A stretch of 64,000 nt of DNA, from NCBI GenBank assembly GCA_025602905.1, contig JAHLKI010000011.1, positions 124,001 through 188,000 of the forward strand, given 5' to 3'. Positions 1-11,321 of the stretch are shown here, in pieces. How positions within the stretch are numbered: position 1 is the first letter of the stretch; each line of letters starts with the position of its first letter. A model generated the notes under the pieces. The model made no database searches and had not been told where the DNA came from. It saw only the letters and a program-made list of their open reading frames with translations. The DNA is from Phlyctochytrium arcticum (taxonomy: Eukaryota > Chytridiomycota > Chytridiomycetes > Chytridiales > Chytridiaceae). Made by a program: the position numbers and the translations under genes.

Positions 1-580
1 TGTTTAGTATTATGTCCGGGGTATACATCCCGTAGAGTGACCATACTATCTTAACATCGGAGGGAGGGGGGTGATACGAGTACGGTTTACATTCATTCTC
101 ATCCATTCGTATTACCAGTAAAATAGCCCAACGCATGGTACGAGACCGTGGGTGTTGACAAGGTATGCGCAATGAGGGTGCATAGACCTCATAGATTACG
201 GTTCCGTATTCATGTATGTGATATCCCCTTGTAATTGAATACGATGATGGATTGTCTTAACCATTGTTGAAAGGCATAAATAATCAGCGGTTATTCTACC
301 CACTACCCAGCAAGAAAGCCAATGGGCAGTATCGGGTAAGCCCGGGATCGGTCAACTTATGCACGTCCGGTGAATTCCGAGTAACAAGGTGACTGCGCAT
401 TCCACTGTTTCAAGATCCCACGCCCCAGCCAATGGCCGTCCTCCATTTTTCTTCACAATGTACATTAAAAAATAGCCCGCATAGACTCTCTCTGGGCCCC
501 GTAGGCGAACCGAGAGTTATATAAATTCCCACTGCACAACACCCTGAACTAAATTACTACTTTTCCAAGGAAACCTGCCT
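1..580. other. No gene recognised (left edge)
   Basis: I see no credible coding frame, tRNA or repeat in this stretch. It precedes the 5' flank of the first BTB-like gene. Confidence 0.4.
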
Positions 581-584
581 TTGT

Positions 585-1955
585 TAATCCTCTTAAAATC
601 AACAGAGGTGCATTTTGCCATCTGTAGTTCAAAGGTAGTGACAGAAATTCTAAGGACAAGCAACGTGATCAAGACTAGAGGGAAATCAGTAACTGACAGG
701 TGTCAATTGGGGCTCGTCATTAAACTTTACTCTTTTACCTGGAAGCAGACGATAGAAAAGATCTTCTACAAAATCCGCACAAAATGGAACTGAAGAAGCT
801 CGAGCTACGAGAAAAATTTACCCATAGTTGGTACAAGGAGCCGGACCGGCCACAACTACCGGAAAGCCTTTGCGATGTCATGATCCAAGTCTATCCGAAT
901 GCAGCTGCCGATGATGCTACTGACAATTCCGGTGCGGTCGAAACTCCTGAAGCGTGCATTCCAGCAAATTCCGCCGTCTTGGCCAATAGCAACAAGTACT
1001 TTTGTGCACTTTTCACGAATGGGATGGCACAGAGTACGAATGAGCATCAAGGTGGTGGTGTCGACCACAAAAACAAAACTTTACTCGTTAAGCAACCGAC
1101 CGTGGTCAAGATTAAAGGCTACCCATTGCCCATTGTGCAGTATTTCATTGGATTCCTCTATAATAGCCAGCACACTTGCACCCAGCAAGAATCCTGGGGC
1201 ATGGAAGAATTGGAGCAAGTGCTTCAAATCGCGGACGAGTTCGAGCATATGTCCCTTTTCGACAATGTCTCCATCGCTCTCATGGCAGAATACTTACAAC
1301 CCAACAAAGCAGGTCTTGTAAATGTTATTCTCCTTCTCAAGATTGGTATGTTTGTCGTAATTGTGATTTTGAAGATCACCAACGCTAATGTGATACTGTG
1401 CTTCTTTTTTCTTAGCCTACAAATACTCGAGGGAGACGAGCGAGCTCCTACGAAAAGGATGTATTTCGTTTTGCACCGATAACTACCATATTTTACTACG
1501 GCAACCCGAATTTACAGAATTTCTTGAAGAATTCGCATGCCGAGATCTTGCCCTGGCAATGACTCTAACGTTTCAAGCAATTGTTGCAGCAGCCGAAGAC
1601 GAAGGGGACGAGTAAGTGGTGCAAAATAACATTTTTACCAAAATGTGAAACTAACACCGTTCGGTGCTTTAGCCGGTACAATGTTTGTATACCCATTGTA
1701 GGTCTTGACGAAATTGAATGACCATCTATATTTTTCAAAAATGAATGAAGCAATAATTCACATTCTGATAAAATCCAATCACAAACTCAACTTCTACATT
1801 GACTACAAACATGGGGAGACCCGGGAGTTGAGAGATACCCTCGGAAGGACAGTCCTTATGACAAAAGGCAAAGGTCTGGGGAAAAAGGGGAGTATCCTCT
1901 TTTGAATAACGTTGAAATAAAGAACGCAATGCGAGAACGCCAGTGGCCGTGATTC
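585..1955 (+). repeat. Tandem duplication unit A (BTB-like gene plus flanks)
   Basis: This segment matches about 2555-4055 in the same orientation. Shared landmarks run in order: GTAGTGACAGAAAT in the 5' flank, CTGACAGGTGTCAA further on, the three-exon gene, and CGCCAGTGGCCGTG in the 3' flank. The duplication therefore covered a block larger than the gene. Identity is imperfect, so the event is not very recent. Confidence 0.65.
784..1721 (+). CDS. BTB/POZ-like domain protein, copy A (intact)
   Basis: I predict three exons: 784-1345, 1416-1611 and 1673-1721 (about 268 aa). Both introns are GT-AG (GTATGT..TTAG, GTAAGT..TTTAG) and phases close exactly. The N-terminal block LREKFTHSWYKEPDRP is followed by LCDVMIQVYP, a central PANSAVLANSNKYFCALFTN stretch and PIVQYFIGFLYN. 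That order (partner-facing strand, hidden-until-folded alanine/serine helix, ALFTNGM) resembles a BTB/POZ fold, a protein-interaction module often found in substrate adaptors. The C-terminal exon reads KYSRETSELLRKGCISFCTD. Assignment to BTB is by pattern only. Three paralogues in this window share the structure, so the family is expanding. This copy is the only one with one continuous, undamaged frame. Confidence 0.6.
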
Positions 1956-2554
1956 ATTGTGAATGGTTGGTAAAGTCGTAAGTGAACAAACAAGATCCAC
2001 TGAAGGTCGCGCTGAAGGAGTACCTACAGCCACAGAGTATTCCTTTTGCCATGCGTCCTTTTTTTTATTATAAAGTCCTGGGATGCGCCGATGCGGATAC
2101 AGAAGCAGTCACATAATGATCTGGACGAAGTCAAATATGATGCAGACATGCAGATAGAGACGCTGGCCAACACGCGACGCGTATGAAGACTAAATGAGCG
2201 CGTATATCGGGGCAATAAAGCCTCAAACTTAACTTTTCCAAAGGTCGCAACTCGCGAAATGCAGCATGTAAATGGGGATAAAAGTTTTATATCACGCATA
2301 TCTGAGTTTGTAACTTCCAGTTATGTATGATCGAAACCCACAGCTCTGGCATGCGATAAGAAATCGAGCAAAAGAATGTTAAAAAGTTAATAAAAACCCT
2401 GCCAGTCACAGTGCACTTATGATTCAACAATATGACACTGTCCATTTGACACGAGACGTTTCTCCTAGTTCGAGGTCGGCCATCTAACCGGGACCGTCCA
2501 CCCAACTGTGCAAAGTACGCCATTGATAAATTTGTAAGGGGAAATTAACCTTTT
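1956..2554. other. Spacer between tandem BTB units; no gene seen
   Basis: Only short open frames without family resemblance are present. The sequence is not obviously repeated elsewhere in the window. Confidence 0.35.
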
Positions 2555-4055
2555 TGTTCAACGTTGTACTTTTGCGCTTTGGCTGCGTCTTATCAAACTG
2601 AACCAATGGTGAGTGGCGCTAATAGAAACCAACAAGGCAGGGACAAAAAGGGATGCAAGTGCATTTACCATTTGTACTTCAGTGGTAGTGACAGAAATCC
2701 AAGGACAATCCTTGTCCATCGGGAGAAGCCACGTGGTCAAGAAGAGGGGATATCACTACTGACAGGTGTCAAATATGACCTTCCACGAACTGTATTTTCT
2801 TCTGATGCTGCAACCATACAATCGAACACTCTTTACAGTATCAGGACATGACGGAACTACAGAAGCTCAAGCTACGAGAAAAATTCACCCGTAGTTGGTA
2901 CAAGGAGTCCGATCGGCCGCAATTACCGGAAAGAGTTTGCGAAGTCACGATTCAAGTGTATCCGAATGCGAAAGCGGTTGAACTCCCGAAGCGCGCATCC
3001 CAGCGCATGCCGCCGTTTTGGCAAACAGCAACAAGTACTTTTGTGCTCTTTTCACGAATGGCATGGCACAGAGTACGAATAAGCATCAAGCTGGTGGTGT
3101 CGACGACGACAAGAAAACATTGCAAGCAAGCGACCGTGGTCAAGATCAAAGGCCACCCATTGCACATTGTACAATATTTCATTGGATTCCTTTATAATAA
3201 CCAGCACACTTGCACCCAGCAAGAATCGTGGGGCTTGGCAGACTGGGTGCAAGTGCTTCAAATTGCCGATGAATACGAAGATATGGCCCTTTTCGACAAG
3301 GTTTCCATTGCTCTGATGGCGCAATATCTGAAACCCATCAAACAAGGTTGTGAAAACGTTATCCTCCTTCTCAAGAGTGGTATGTTGATCGTCACTGTGA
3401 TTTTAACGGTACCATAGCTTATAACATGCTTCTTTTTTCTTAGCCTATAAATACTCGAGGGAGACGAGCGAGCTCCTACGAAAAGGATGTATTTCGTTTT
3501 GCACGGACAACTACTATATCTTACTACGACAACCCGCGTTTAAGGAGTTTGTCAAAGAATTTGCATGCGGAGATCTGGGCCTGGCAATGACTATCACGTT
3601 TCAAGAAATTATTGAAGAGGCCGAAGATCAAGGGGAAGGGTAAGTGTTGCAAAATAATCGTTTGGTCCAAATGCCAAACTAACACAATTCGGTACTTAGG
3701 GTGCACAATGTTTGGATACCCATTGTAGATCTTGACAAACTTGACGAACTTGACGAATATGATGACGAATATGAGGACGAATATGAGGACGAACCCGAAT
3801 ACGATCCTGAATGACTTTCTGTATTACTCAACAATGAACGAGCTTGTGTCCCAAAAAATAATTTACCGTCTTATAAAATTGACTCACTATACATATTTGT
3901 GTATTTTGATACACGAGGACAAACCGGGGAATGCCTAGAGAGTTGACAGATACGCGGTAGGAGGAGACAATGCTTATCACGAATAAGGGAAAGGTCTGGC
4001 ACTTTTGATTTACGCCTGGAAAAAACACAATGCTAGTACGCCAGTGGCCGTGCAC
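2555..4055 (+). repeat. Tandem duplication unit B (BTB-like gene plus flanks)
   Basis: This is the second unit of the duplication described for 585-1955. It carries the same 5' landmark (GTAGTGACAGAAATCC), gene structure and 3' landmark (CGCCAGTGGCCGTG near 4040). Confidence 0.65.
2848..3814 (+). CDS. BTB/POZ-like protein, copy B, with an internal frameshifted island
   Basis: The exons are 2848-3379, 3444-3639 and 3700-3814, matching copy A. The frame is open throughout (about 280 aa). However, about 45 residues between VELPKR and KQATVVKIKG do not match copy A in frame. They match its +1 frame: both share a block ending IATSTFVHFSRM/TATSTFVLFSRM. Copy B lost one base near GCGGTTGAACTC relative to copy A and later regained frame near 3118-3125. 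It also has a larger deletion in the acidic linker. The last exon gained an acidic tail rich in Asp, Glu and Tyr. The core BTB-like segment is therefore rewritten. The gene may be a pseudogene on its way out or a protein with a novel insert. Confidence 0.5.
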
Positions 4056-5023
4056 CGTATTCAGGTATACGGATCGTGATGTGAGCCACTCTAGGGGGTC
4101 TGGACCGTGGGAAAAAGCCTATAGCCCTCATCCCGTTTGATCAATACAGGCTACAGGCGGCACTCAAAGTCCACAGGTGGCAGCAGCAGCAATTTACCGA
4201 TTCCATGTATGTTATACATGAATGGCGAACACAGAAAAAAATACGTACAGGAGGTGACTATGCGTTCCACATTGGGTGCGGAGTTGGTGTAGGAAATGGG
4301 AGTGAAGGACTGCGCAACAGTAGGGACTTTTTGATGATTATGGATACATGGGTGCTTCCGATTCCGAGAAGTCTCCAACTCCGTGAATCGTTGGTGAAGA
4401 GCCGATGGAGTATTTGGATGGGTGATAACTTCGTTGAATACAAAGTCCACACGTTTGTGATGTCAATATTCACAAAAATGCGGTTCCCCAAAAGTGCGCC
4501 TGTCAGGAAGAGTCTTACTGACCAGTAGACTGCTGATGGTTGTCATCACTTAATATACAGTAGCCATATGGAACATGTACGGCCATCAAGGCGATTTGTA
4601 TTGTGCTGTATGTCGCTTACAGACTCATCTAGGCGTTTCAGGGTGAGGGCATTGGATTGGTATTCCGAGACAGTCTTGAACATAAATATGAGTTCTCACT
4701 CTCAAGGAGCGAGCGAGTGGGACGGTGGGTGTTCGAATGGGGTAGTGAAATGGGGAACTTGTACTAGGTCCAAAGATTGTGTGGGGTGTCAAGTGCAAGA
4801 TCATCACGCCCTGAGCGGACTTTTGGATGGTGACGGTCGGGTTAGGGCTACGGACCGCTTCGTTGACCGTTTTGGAATGCCCAATCGTCTACGGAATCCG
4901 TTTTGGTGATTCCTGAAGGTCAAGTCACACCCAAAGTTCACACCCTCCAAACCTCCAAAGCAAGATCTGCAAGTGGCCTCAACGACCGTCCACTCTAGCT
5001 TTGCTCCTACAGTCTTTTAAAAC
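3815..5023. other. Long stretch without a recognisable gene
   Basis: Open frames at about 4205-4528 and 4568-4909 have no recognisable domain and no supporting splice or homology signal. The first 240 bases belong to the duplicated BTB 3' flank. The last 150 bases are probably the promoter and 5' UTR of the gene at 5024. Confidence 0.35.
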
Positions 5024-5743
5024 ATGTCGGACGATTGTGAACCAATCGTTCAGGACCCAGCCCCGGAAGCATCTTCACCACCCAAACCCACCGAATTACC
5101 CAAACCCAAACAAAAGATTGTCCACGCCTGGGAAACCGTCGAGAAGCCAGCTACCCAATTCCCCTTACGGAAAATCGTCACACCCACCAAGAGAAATTAT
5201 TCCGCTTCGCCGAATTGGCGAAACCCGCAAACCTCAAAGGATCCGGACCTGGATGCACCGAGCGAGACTACGAGGAGTACTAGTCCGGTGAATCATACGG
5301 ATACGGTGGAACCCCCACCACCAGAGGCTCCAAAACGGATCGTACATGCATGGGAGACGGTGGAAGCTACAGAGTCAGCACCCAAACCCCGAAAACCCAA
5401 CAACAATAACTACAAGTACGAGCAACAACGGCGGCGAGAGCAGGAACTGATTGACCAGTTTTGGGGCAGGGAGACTGCGGAAGATGCGGCGTTTGCCCGG
5501 AAGGTCGATGCGTTTTTTGAGAGTGCGAAGGCGGGGGCGGTTGGCACGTTGAATGTGCAGGCCGCGTCGGACACTCAGATTTCGAGAGCCAAAGACCAGA
5601 ATTTTGAGATTCCGGATGCGGTGCCCGTTGCCGAGCGAGTTGTTTCACCTGTTGAAGCGTCGACTGAGGACTCGGTGACGGATGCAGAAGTGGTGGTCTC
5701 ACCGGTGGTCTCATCAACAGCTGAAAATGTGGATAATAGCTGA
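5024..5743 (+). CDS. Hypothetical low-complexity protein with two IVHAWETVE motifs
   Basis: This is a 239-residue intronless frame starting at ATG in the context AAAACATGTC. I do not recognise the family. The first half is rich in Pro, Lys, Thr and Ser and is probably disordered. The nonapeptide IVHAWETVE occurs twice, at about residues 36-44 and 106-114, each preceded by basic residues and followed by a basic patch (FPLRK, PKPRK). A charged segment rich in Glu, Gln and Arg (about 128-160) reads like a short helix, with the acidic-aromatic core ELIDQFWGRETAED. The tail is acidic and rich in Val and Ser. The conserved duplicated motif argues for a real gene whose motif binds a partner. No membrane or signal segment is seen. 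Confidence 0.6.
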   Translation: MSDDCEPIVQDPAPEASSPPKPTELPKPKQKIVHAWETVEKPATQFPLRKIVTPTKRNYSASPNWRNPQTSKDPDLDAPSETTRSTSPVNHTDTVEPPPPEAPKRIVHAWETVEATESAPKPRKPNNNNYKYEQQRRREQELIDQFWGRETAEDAAFARKVDAFFESAKAGAVGTLNVQAASDTQISRAKDQNFEIPDAVPVAERVVSPVEASTEDSVTDAEVVVSPVVSSTAENVDNS

Positions 5744-5897
5744 GTCTTTCCATCGGATGGTGTGCGGGGCGTCTAGCTACCGGTGAGGGAGTCCGATCCT
5801 CGGTCGATACTCCCAACCACAGATCTTATCTGTACCTTGTACTGCATATCCATCAAATGCCAAAATCATCCCAACCAAATCTGTTCTCCTTCTCAAA

Positions 5898-6092
5898 ATG
5901 CCTTCAACATATCCCAAACAAGCCATTCTCCCACATTCTCATCCTGCGGATGCCAAAATAGAGGTGGAAATGACTCTCACCCAAGCTTGCTCAATATACC
6001 ACAACGAAACAATTCAAATTCTCACCCAAAACCCATTATACGCTCGCGCGCATCCAAGAAACATCTCGATCGGCACTTTCACCAAGAAGTAA
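5898..6092 (+). CDS. Possible small protein (64 aa)
   Basis: An ATG in good context (TCAAAATGCC) opens a 64-codon frame ending in TAA. No domain is recognised. It lies downstream of the 5024 gene and convergent with the oxysterol-binding gene, so it could equally be UTR. Confidence 0.2.
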   Translation: MPSTYPKQAILPHSHPADAKIEVEMTLTQACSIYHNETIQILTQNPLYARAHPRNISIGTFTKK

Positions 6093-6534
6093 AAAGAAAG
6101 TCCCCCCACACATGCTCATATACTTTCTGTGTCTGTATTTATGTAATCTACTAGAAATACACTCTTTTCCATACTGTTCTGCACGACGTGGGCATACATG
6201 TTCTGGTATCCCGCCGACAATCAAGACTGGTCCGGGGGTGTTGGATATTGGGTTTGAACGCAACCGGAGATTTTCTGTCTTTTTGGACGGGTGTCCTTAT
6301 CGATATATATCCACGACGTGGGAAAATTTGCAGGAAGACAATGGACTTCAAATTTTGACTCGAGAGCATAGTTCACAGGCCAGATTGCGTGTAAAGCTAA
6401 AAGATGACACGTATAGTTCGTTACAATCTCATTAAAGGAAAAGGAAAAGAAAAATGTATATATGAAAAGCCTTCTCGTATCCGCATCAAATGATCCCCCA
6501 GAGGAGAGGAACCAAGGAAATAATTGAACATTTT

Positions 6535-9500
6535 TTACGCCTTGCCAGCCTTGACAACATCAAAGACATCCAAAACCCAGTCCGGCCAGGCCGCCCCGTC
6601 CTGCCCAATTTCGCCGCCCTTGCACTGTTCCGCAGCCGCTTCACGCAATTTCCAATATTCGCCATTAAACCGCCAATGCTCTTCACCCGAATCGCCCTCA
6701 ACTTCCCGGACAAACCAGCGGGGAACCCACCACTTTTCGCCAATGGGGATGGCAGAAGTGTCGTAGGAGGGTGGAGCCGAGGGGCGACCGGAAGACTCAT
6801 AGTCGGCCACAAGACGTTTACGCCGGTCGCGTTGGAGGGTTTCGAGGTATTCTTTATGGGTCGTGGCGGCATCCCACTCGCCGCGTTCCATGGCTTGTTG
6901 GTCAGGCCGCAGACGGGAATCGGTGGGTGGGAGGACGCGGGCTAACGCGGGTGTGAGTTGATTGAGGGTGGTGGCAAAAGTCGTAAAGTGGAAATTTTGG
7001 GCAGCCAGGGGAGGTGGAGGTGTACGACGCCAGAGGGGTACAGTTTGGAACTTGAGTGGTGGAGCACCCGGTGCCGCAACCGCATGTGCAGTAATGGCAT
7101 CATCCCACCGGCCCTTGATGGTATATCGTACCACGCCATTAGCATCTTTAACCATCCCGCTAATTTCACCCCCACCATTATCTTCAGCGTCCTCGGCCGC
7201 AGCAGCCTTACTCTTCTTGCTACTCCCCATGCCAAACCATCCACCGCCGGCATTCTTGGGCTTGAATGTAATAATACACTCTTCGCCCGTACGGTAATTG
7301 CGCACAACCATGTCTCCGTAATGGTCGATCCAGAGCTTTCCAACAATAATGTTGTTGACATTGGTGGTCACTTTTTTCCAGCTGTAGTGTTCGAATTCCT
7401 GAACGGGGGTTGTGTCATCGGATGCTGTAGCCCCGGGTGTTGGAACTGGGAGCTTGACGTGACACATGCCTTGGGGATGAATTTCCATAGACTTGCCCCA
7501 AAATTTGGACGTGACGTTGACTTCGGTCCAAAATGTGTAATCTGGGGACTCGCAGTAACAAGCACTGATTGGCTGAGGAATAGAAATTGGTCAGAATTTG
7601 CAACAATGAACGCAGATATAAAAAACGTACCGGGTGGTGACAAACTTGTTCAGACAAGTATCTACATCCTTTATCGTCTCGAACAACCTCATAAGTCTCA
7701 CCCTAAGATGTGCGCAATCAGCATTTGGCAAATATCATGTGAAATCATTGTAAAGTGAACTCACCAGCATGGGGTTAAAGGGTTTATTCACGCGTCCAAC
7801 GGTACTAGAGTAATTACTCATAGCGTACGCACCGACATACATGATTCGAATCAACCGCGCCTCCTCTCCTTCCAACCCTGCCAACTCTTCCAGCTTAAGT
7901 CCCAGTTGGGTCGCGGCGTTTCGAGCCACCTTGACCTTGTCGTCAGTACCGACGTCAGTTAACGAAGCCGTGCCACGTCCGACACAGGCTGCAAGGGACA
8001 AAAGTTCGATATATTCAATGTCTTCGCACATACGTTGCAACATCGACAGCGGCTCATTGAAGAGGACGGGGAGGGTGACCTTTGACAAATCTTTGCCAAT
8101 GGCAGATTTTAGGAAAGACCACACGGCCAGCGACGGTTTTGGTTTGGACGGGTCCAGTGGTAAAACGGTTCGGTAGGCATCAGCGGAAGGATATCCGACT
8201 GTCGCTCTGGACATATCTCGACGGGTGATGAATTGGCGCTGGCCAGCAGGAATCAAGGAAGACGATGCCGTAGAGTGGACCGACCGCAGGGTGGGTCGAG
8301 TGGGCGGACCAGACGGGCGACGGTCAATGGAATCAAAGCCAAACACGCCCTCAATGAAGCCGCTGGGCTTGGCGCTAAGTGCGCTGGGTCCATCCACAGC
8401 ATCGTAGAAAACGTCGTCTCCTTCCTCCGTTTCCAGAAACTCGGCATCCGAGTCATCTTCGTCCGTCAAAACAGAAGCAGCATCCGAATGGATTGGGTGA
8501 GGAGGTTGAAGAGTCGATCCAGACTCGCCGCCAGCTCCAACGCCGGATTCTAATCCGTTGCCTCTTGTCCCGAGAGAGGCCAATCCACCGGCACCACCAG
8601 GAAGATTACCACCCTCTACACCCAGTACCTTTTGTACGACTTCCTCCCAGCGCTTGCGCCCTTCCTTTTCTTTCCGCCATTTTCGCGACCAGTGACGTTC
8701 GCGATTCTCGCATTGAGACACGAGTTTACCGACAGTTTCTTGAACATGTTTGGAAGATGATTGTAAGAGCGACGGGAGATTCGAGACATCTACTTCACGC
8801 AGAAAAGAAGCATTGGATGACGTGTCGGCACCCGGGGCCCCGGTGACGGAAGCTGCTGCTTGATGCTGTCCATATGCAGCCAGAGCATCCACTAGTGCCT
8901 CTACAACACGTTGCTGAACATCAAGTTGCACATTCAGTAGGTACATTAAGGTGCCCACGTCATGCGTTGTCGTGACAGGGAGCACATCGCCGCTGGCGTG
9001 ACCAGCTGAATGGCCAGTGGCAGTTGGAGTAGCCGAGATTCGTCGGTCTCGCTCGTCACTCGACGAGACGGCTGATGCTCCGTCTTCCACGGGACGGGTC
9101 TGTTCTCGTTCATTTCCGTCTGCTGAAGCCAGAATCTGGCCTGCCTCGCCTTCAGAATCATCATCGCCTTCCCATTCGGCGCTGCCTCCTCCATCTTGCA
9201 GATTCTCCGAGATACTGCTGGTGATCGATTGTCCTCCAGCGGAAGAATCACGAGCACGGTCAATCATGTACTTTTTGCTCTCCATCAATGCCCACACCCA
9301 CTTTTTGGCATCAGCCGGTGACCGTGCTTGAAGCGAATACCGAACGCTGCCTTTTCCAATCACATCAAATCGAGACTTGTCGTCCGAGTCTGGGAGCACG
9401 ACCGACGCAATCATGGTCGAAATGGAACCTCGACACGCCAAAGGGTAATCTGTTGATGACTTGTAATACGATAGGTTGCCGTGCTCGAGGACAAAGTATC

Positions 9501-10868
9501 TGTTCTTGTATCCAACCGCGTAATTTGTCCACTTGAAGAGTGTGCCCCGCAGAGAGGGTGCAGCCTGTGGGTTATGTGCTGCGCCAGGAGTGGCCGAAGT
9601 AGCTTGCGGCAGACTTCCCGACATGATGGGTGCTTGAGCGATGGCCGTTTTGAGTCGATCTTTGGTCTTACTGTCCTTCTTGGGGGCGAGCTGTTTGGGA
9701 ATAAGGTGACGACGAAAGTTCCGAGAGGTCAGCTTTTTTGAGCGCAACGTCGAACAAAAAAGCAAAGGCAAAACGAAAAACCAAAAACAACAAACGATAC
9801 GCGGGATAACAAAATACGCCAAAGGAGAAACAATGTAACAAGAGGAGGGACAAAACGATAGATGATGAGAATGAGATCATAATAGAATGGCTGCCCATAT
9901 GGTGTGTCATCCACTTCTCTCCATTCCTCCCAAACGTTGAGTATCCCGCATCCCACCCGGGCGTGGCTATCTACGACACACAAGACAACAAGACGGAATA
10001 AAACAAAAGCAAAGTACTTACATCGACTGGCTTCTTGCCTTTCCGGTCCTTTACTCCAGGATCTGCTCCACGCTCCAAGGCCCAGTTGACCAACTCCAAA
10101 TCATCTGCGCGAGCGGCAAAATGAAGAAGAGCATGTTCTGAGTCCGTGTCGACGGGAGCATTGATATCTATCCAGCCCATGGCCAGGTAAGCTTTGGTGC
10201 GAGGATCGCTCTCAAAACGGTCGATGACGGCACGAGGCGACTGAGATTGAAGGTCCTTTCTTATTTGAGAAAGGACTGTTTCAGCGTACTGAGTTCGGTG
10301 AGCTAAACGTGATGTTTAGGCGGATCAGTTGCAGCCCATTGGGAAGGGAAGCGAGTTGACGTACCTATAATCAAACTACCGACGCGATCTGACTTGGCAA
10401 CCTCTTCAGCTGTTCGCCCAGCCTTGTCGCGTAGTGTATCATTGACTCCAACGATTCGGAAAAGCATTTCCACCACATCACCGCGCCCCAACCGAGCTGC
10501 TGCGTGTAGAGGTGTTTCTCCGTCGCCATTTTGGGCATTAACCCAATACCGCTCTGTCCATTCCGTGAACTCTTGCAAGATGTGCTCGATGGTGGGGGTA
10601 GAAGAGAGGGTGATTGCGAGGTGTAGGGGTGAGCCATAAGTAGGAGCCTGAGAAGTAGTTGGTACAGGAAGTTGCCGGATAGCTTGAGTTATAATGGCAA
10701 GATCATTGGTACGCATCGCATCAATCAGATGGAGGTGACGGACAGAGTCATCGATGGCTATGATGAAAATCTGGGTGAGCATGACTCCGAATGGACACAT
10801 ATTGGCATGAACCTCGTACCTTTGCCTGCATTGGGGCCACCCGCACCTGCGGGCGTGGTGGAAGCCAT
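6535..10868 (-). CDS. Osh1/Osh2-type oxysterol-binding protein (ankyrin, PH, FFAT, ORD)
   Basis: I predict six exons, in coding order: 10868-10820, 10757-10365, 10302-10022, 9732-7765, 7702-7631 and 7572-6535 (about 1266 aa). Phases close at every junction. Ankyrin repeats come first (GSPLHLAI, GETPLHAAARLG, ALLHFAARADDLELVNWALE). A PH domain follows at about residues 302-396 (RGTLFKWTNYAVGYKNRYFV). A FFAT-like motif, DVFYDAVD after an acidic run, lies near residue 682 (genome about 8389-8412). The ORD spans from about 775, with PFNPML/GETYE split by an intron and then SEQVCHHP/PIS split by another. The length matches yeast Osh1 (about 1190 aa) and Osh2 (about 1280 aa). Such proteins move sterol or PI4P at contacts where VAP binds the FFAT motif. 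Weakest point: the exon 4 acceptor (CAAAAAAG) and its 289-bp intron. Confidence 0.88.
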
Positions 10869-11064
10869 TGCTAAGAAGGTTTGATACTCCGCGCGATGGA
10901 GCCTGTCGACGAAAAAACTTCCAAGATGGGAGGTGATGGAGATGCCAAAACCTGCTAGGATCCCGGCGAAAAAACAGTAGTGGAAAGATTCCTTCTTCCT
11001 TCCTGAAAGTAGCCCGTGATCCCAGGAAAAAGAAAATGGGAAAAGTGCCCTACTGGGAAAACCA

Positions 11065-11073
11065 ACTTTAGGC
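11065..11073. repeat. Left target-site duplication of the MULE
   Basis: The 9-mer ACTTTAGGC recurs as a direct copy at 15583-15591, immediately outside the right inverted repeat. Nine bases is the usual target duplication length for Mutator-like elements. Confidence 0.8.
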
Positions 11074-11083
11074 GAATATATAT

Positions 11084-11122
11084 ATAACCGGTACAGGTAC
11101 AGGTTGGTACAGGTACAGGTAT
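11084..11122 (+). repeat. Left terminal inverted repeat (39-bp perfect core)
   Basis: The core is built from GGTACA hexamers: ATAACCGGTACAGGTACAGG, then a second GGTACA pair, ending GGTAT. It is identical to the reverse complement of 15534-15572. Confidence 0.85.
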
Positions 11123-11321
11123 CGTTATAAGCCTCACAGGTACAGTCACGGAGGAAACGACTGTACCTGTACCTATTGCCACACCGCGCCACTCTACCTG
11201 GCTGTGCCACCCCCTTCCCAGTTCGTATACCGGCTGCTGATTATTGTGGTATTCCCCAGATCTTGCCAAATCCAAACCGCAGATCGGCTATAACAAACTT
11301 CGAGTACGCAAAGAACGCAAC

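Noticed and set aside
4205..4909. Two open frames of about 110 codons as genes
   Set aside because: No domain, no splice partners, and composition like the surrounding non-coding DNA.
7735..9822. A 695-codon frame with a hydrophobic start, suggesting a separate membrane protein
   Set aside because: The hydrophobic beginning is intron sequence. Upstream ankyrin exons join at 9732 in phase and give the known Osh1 architecture.
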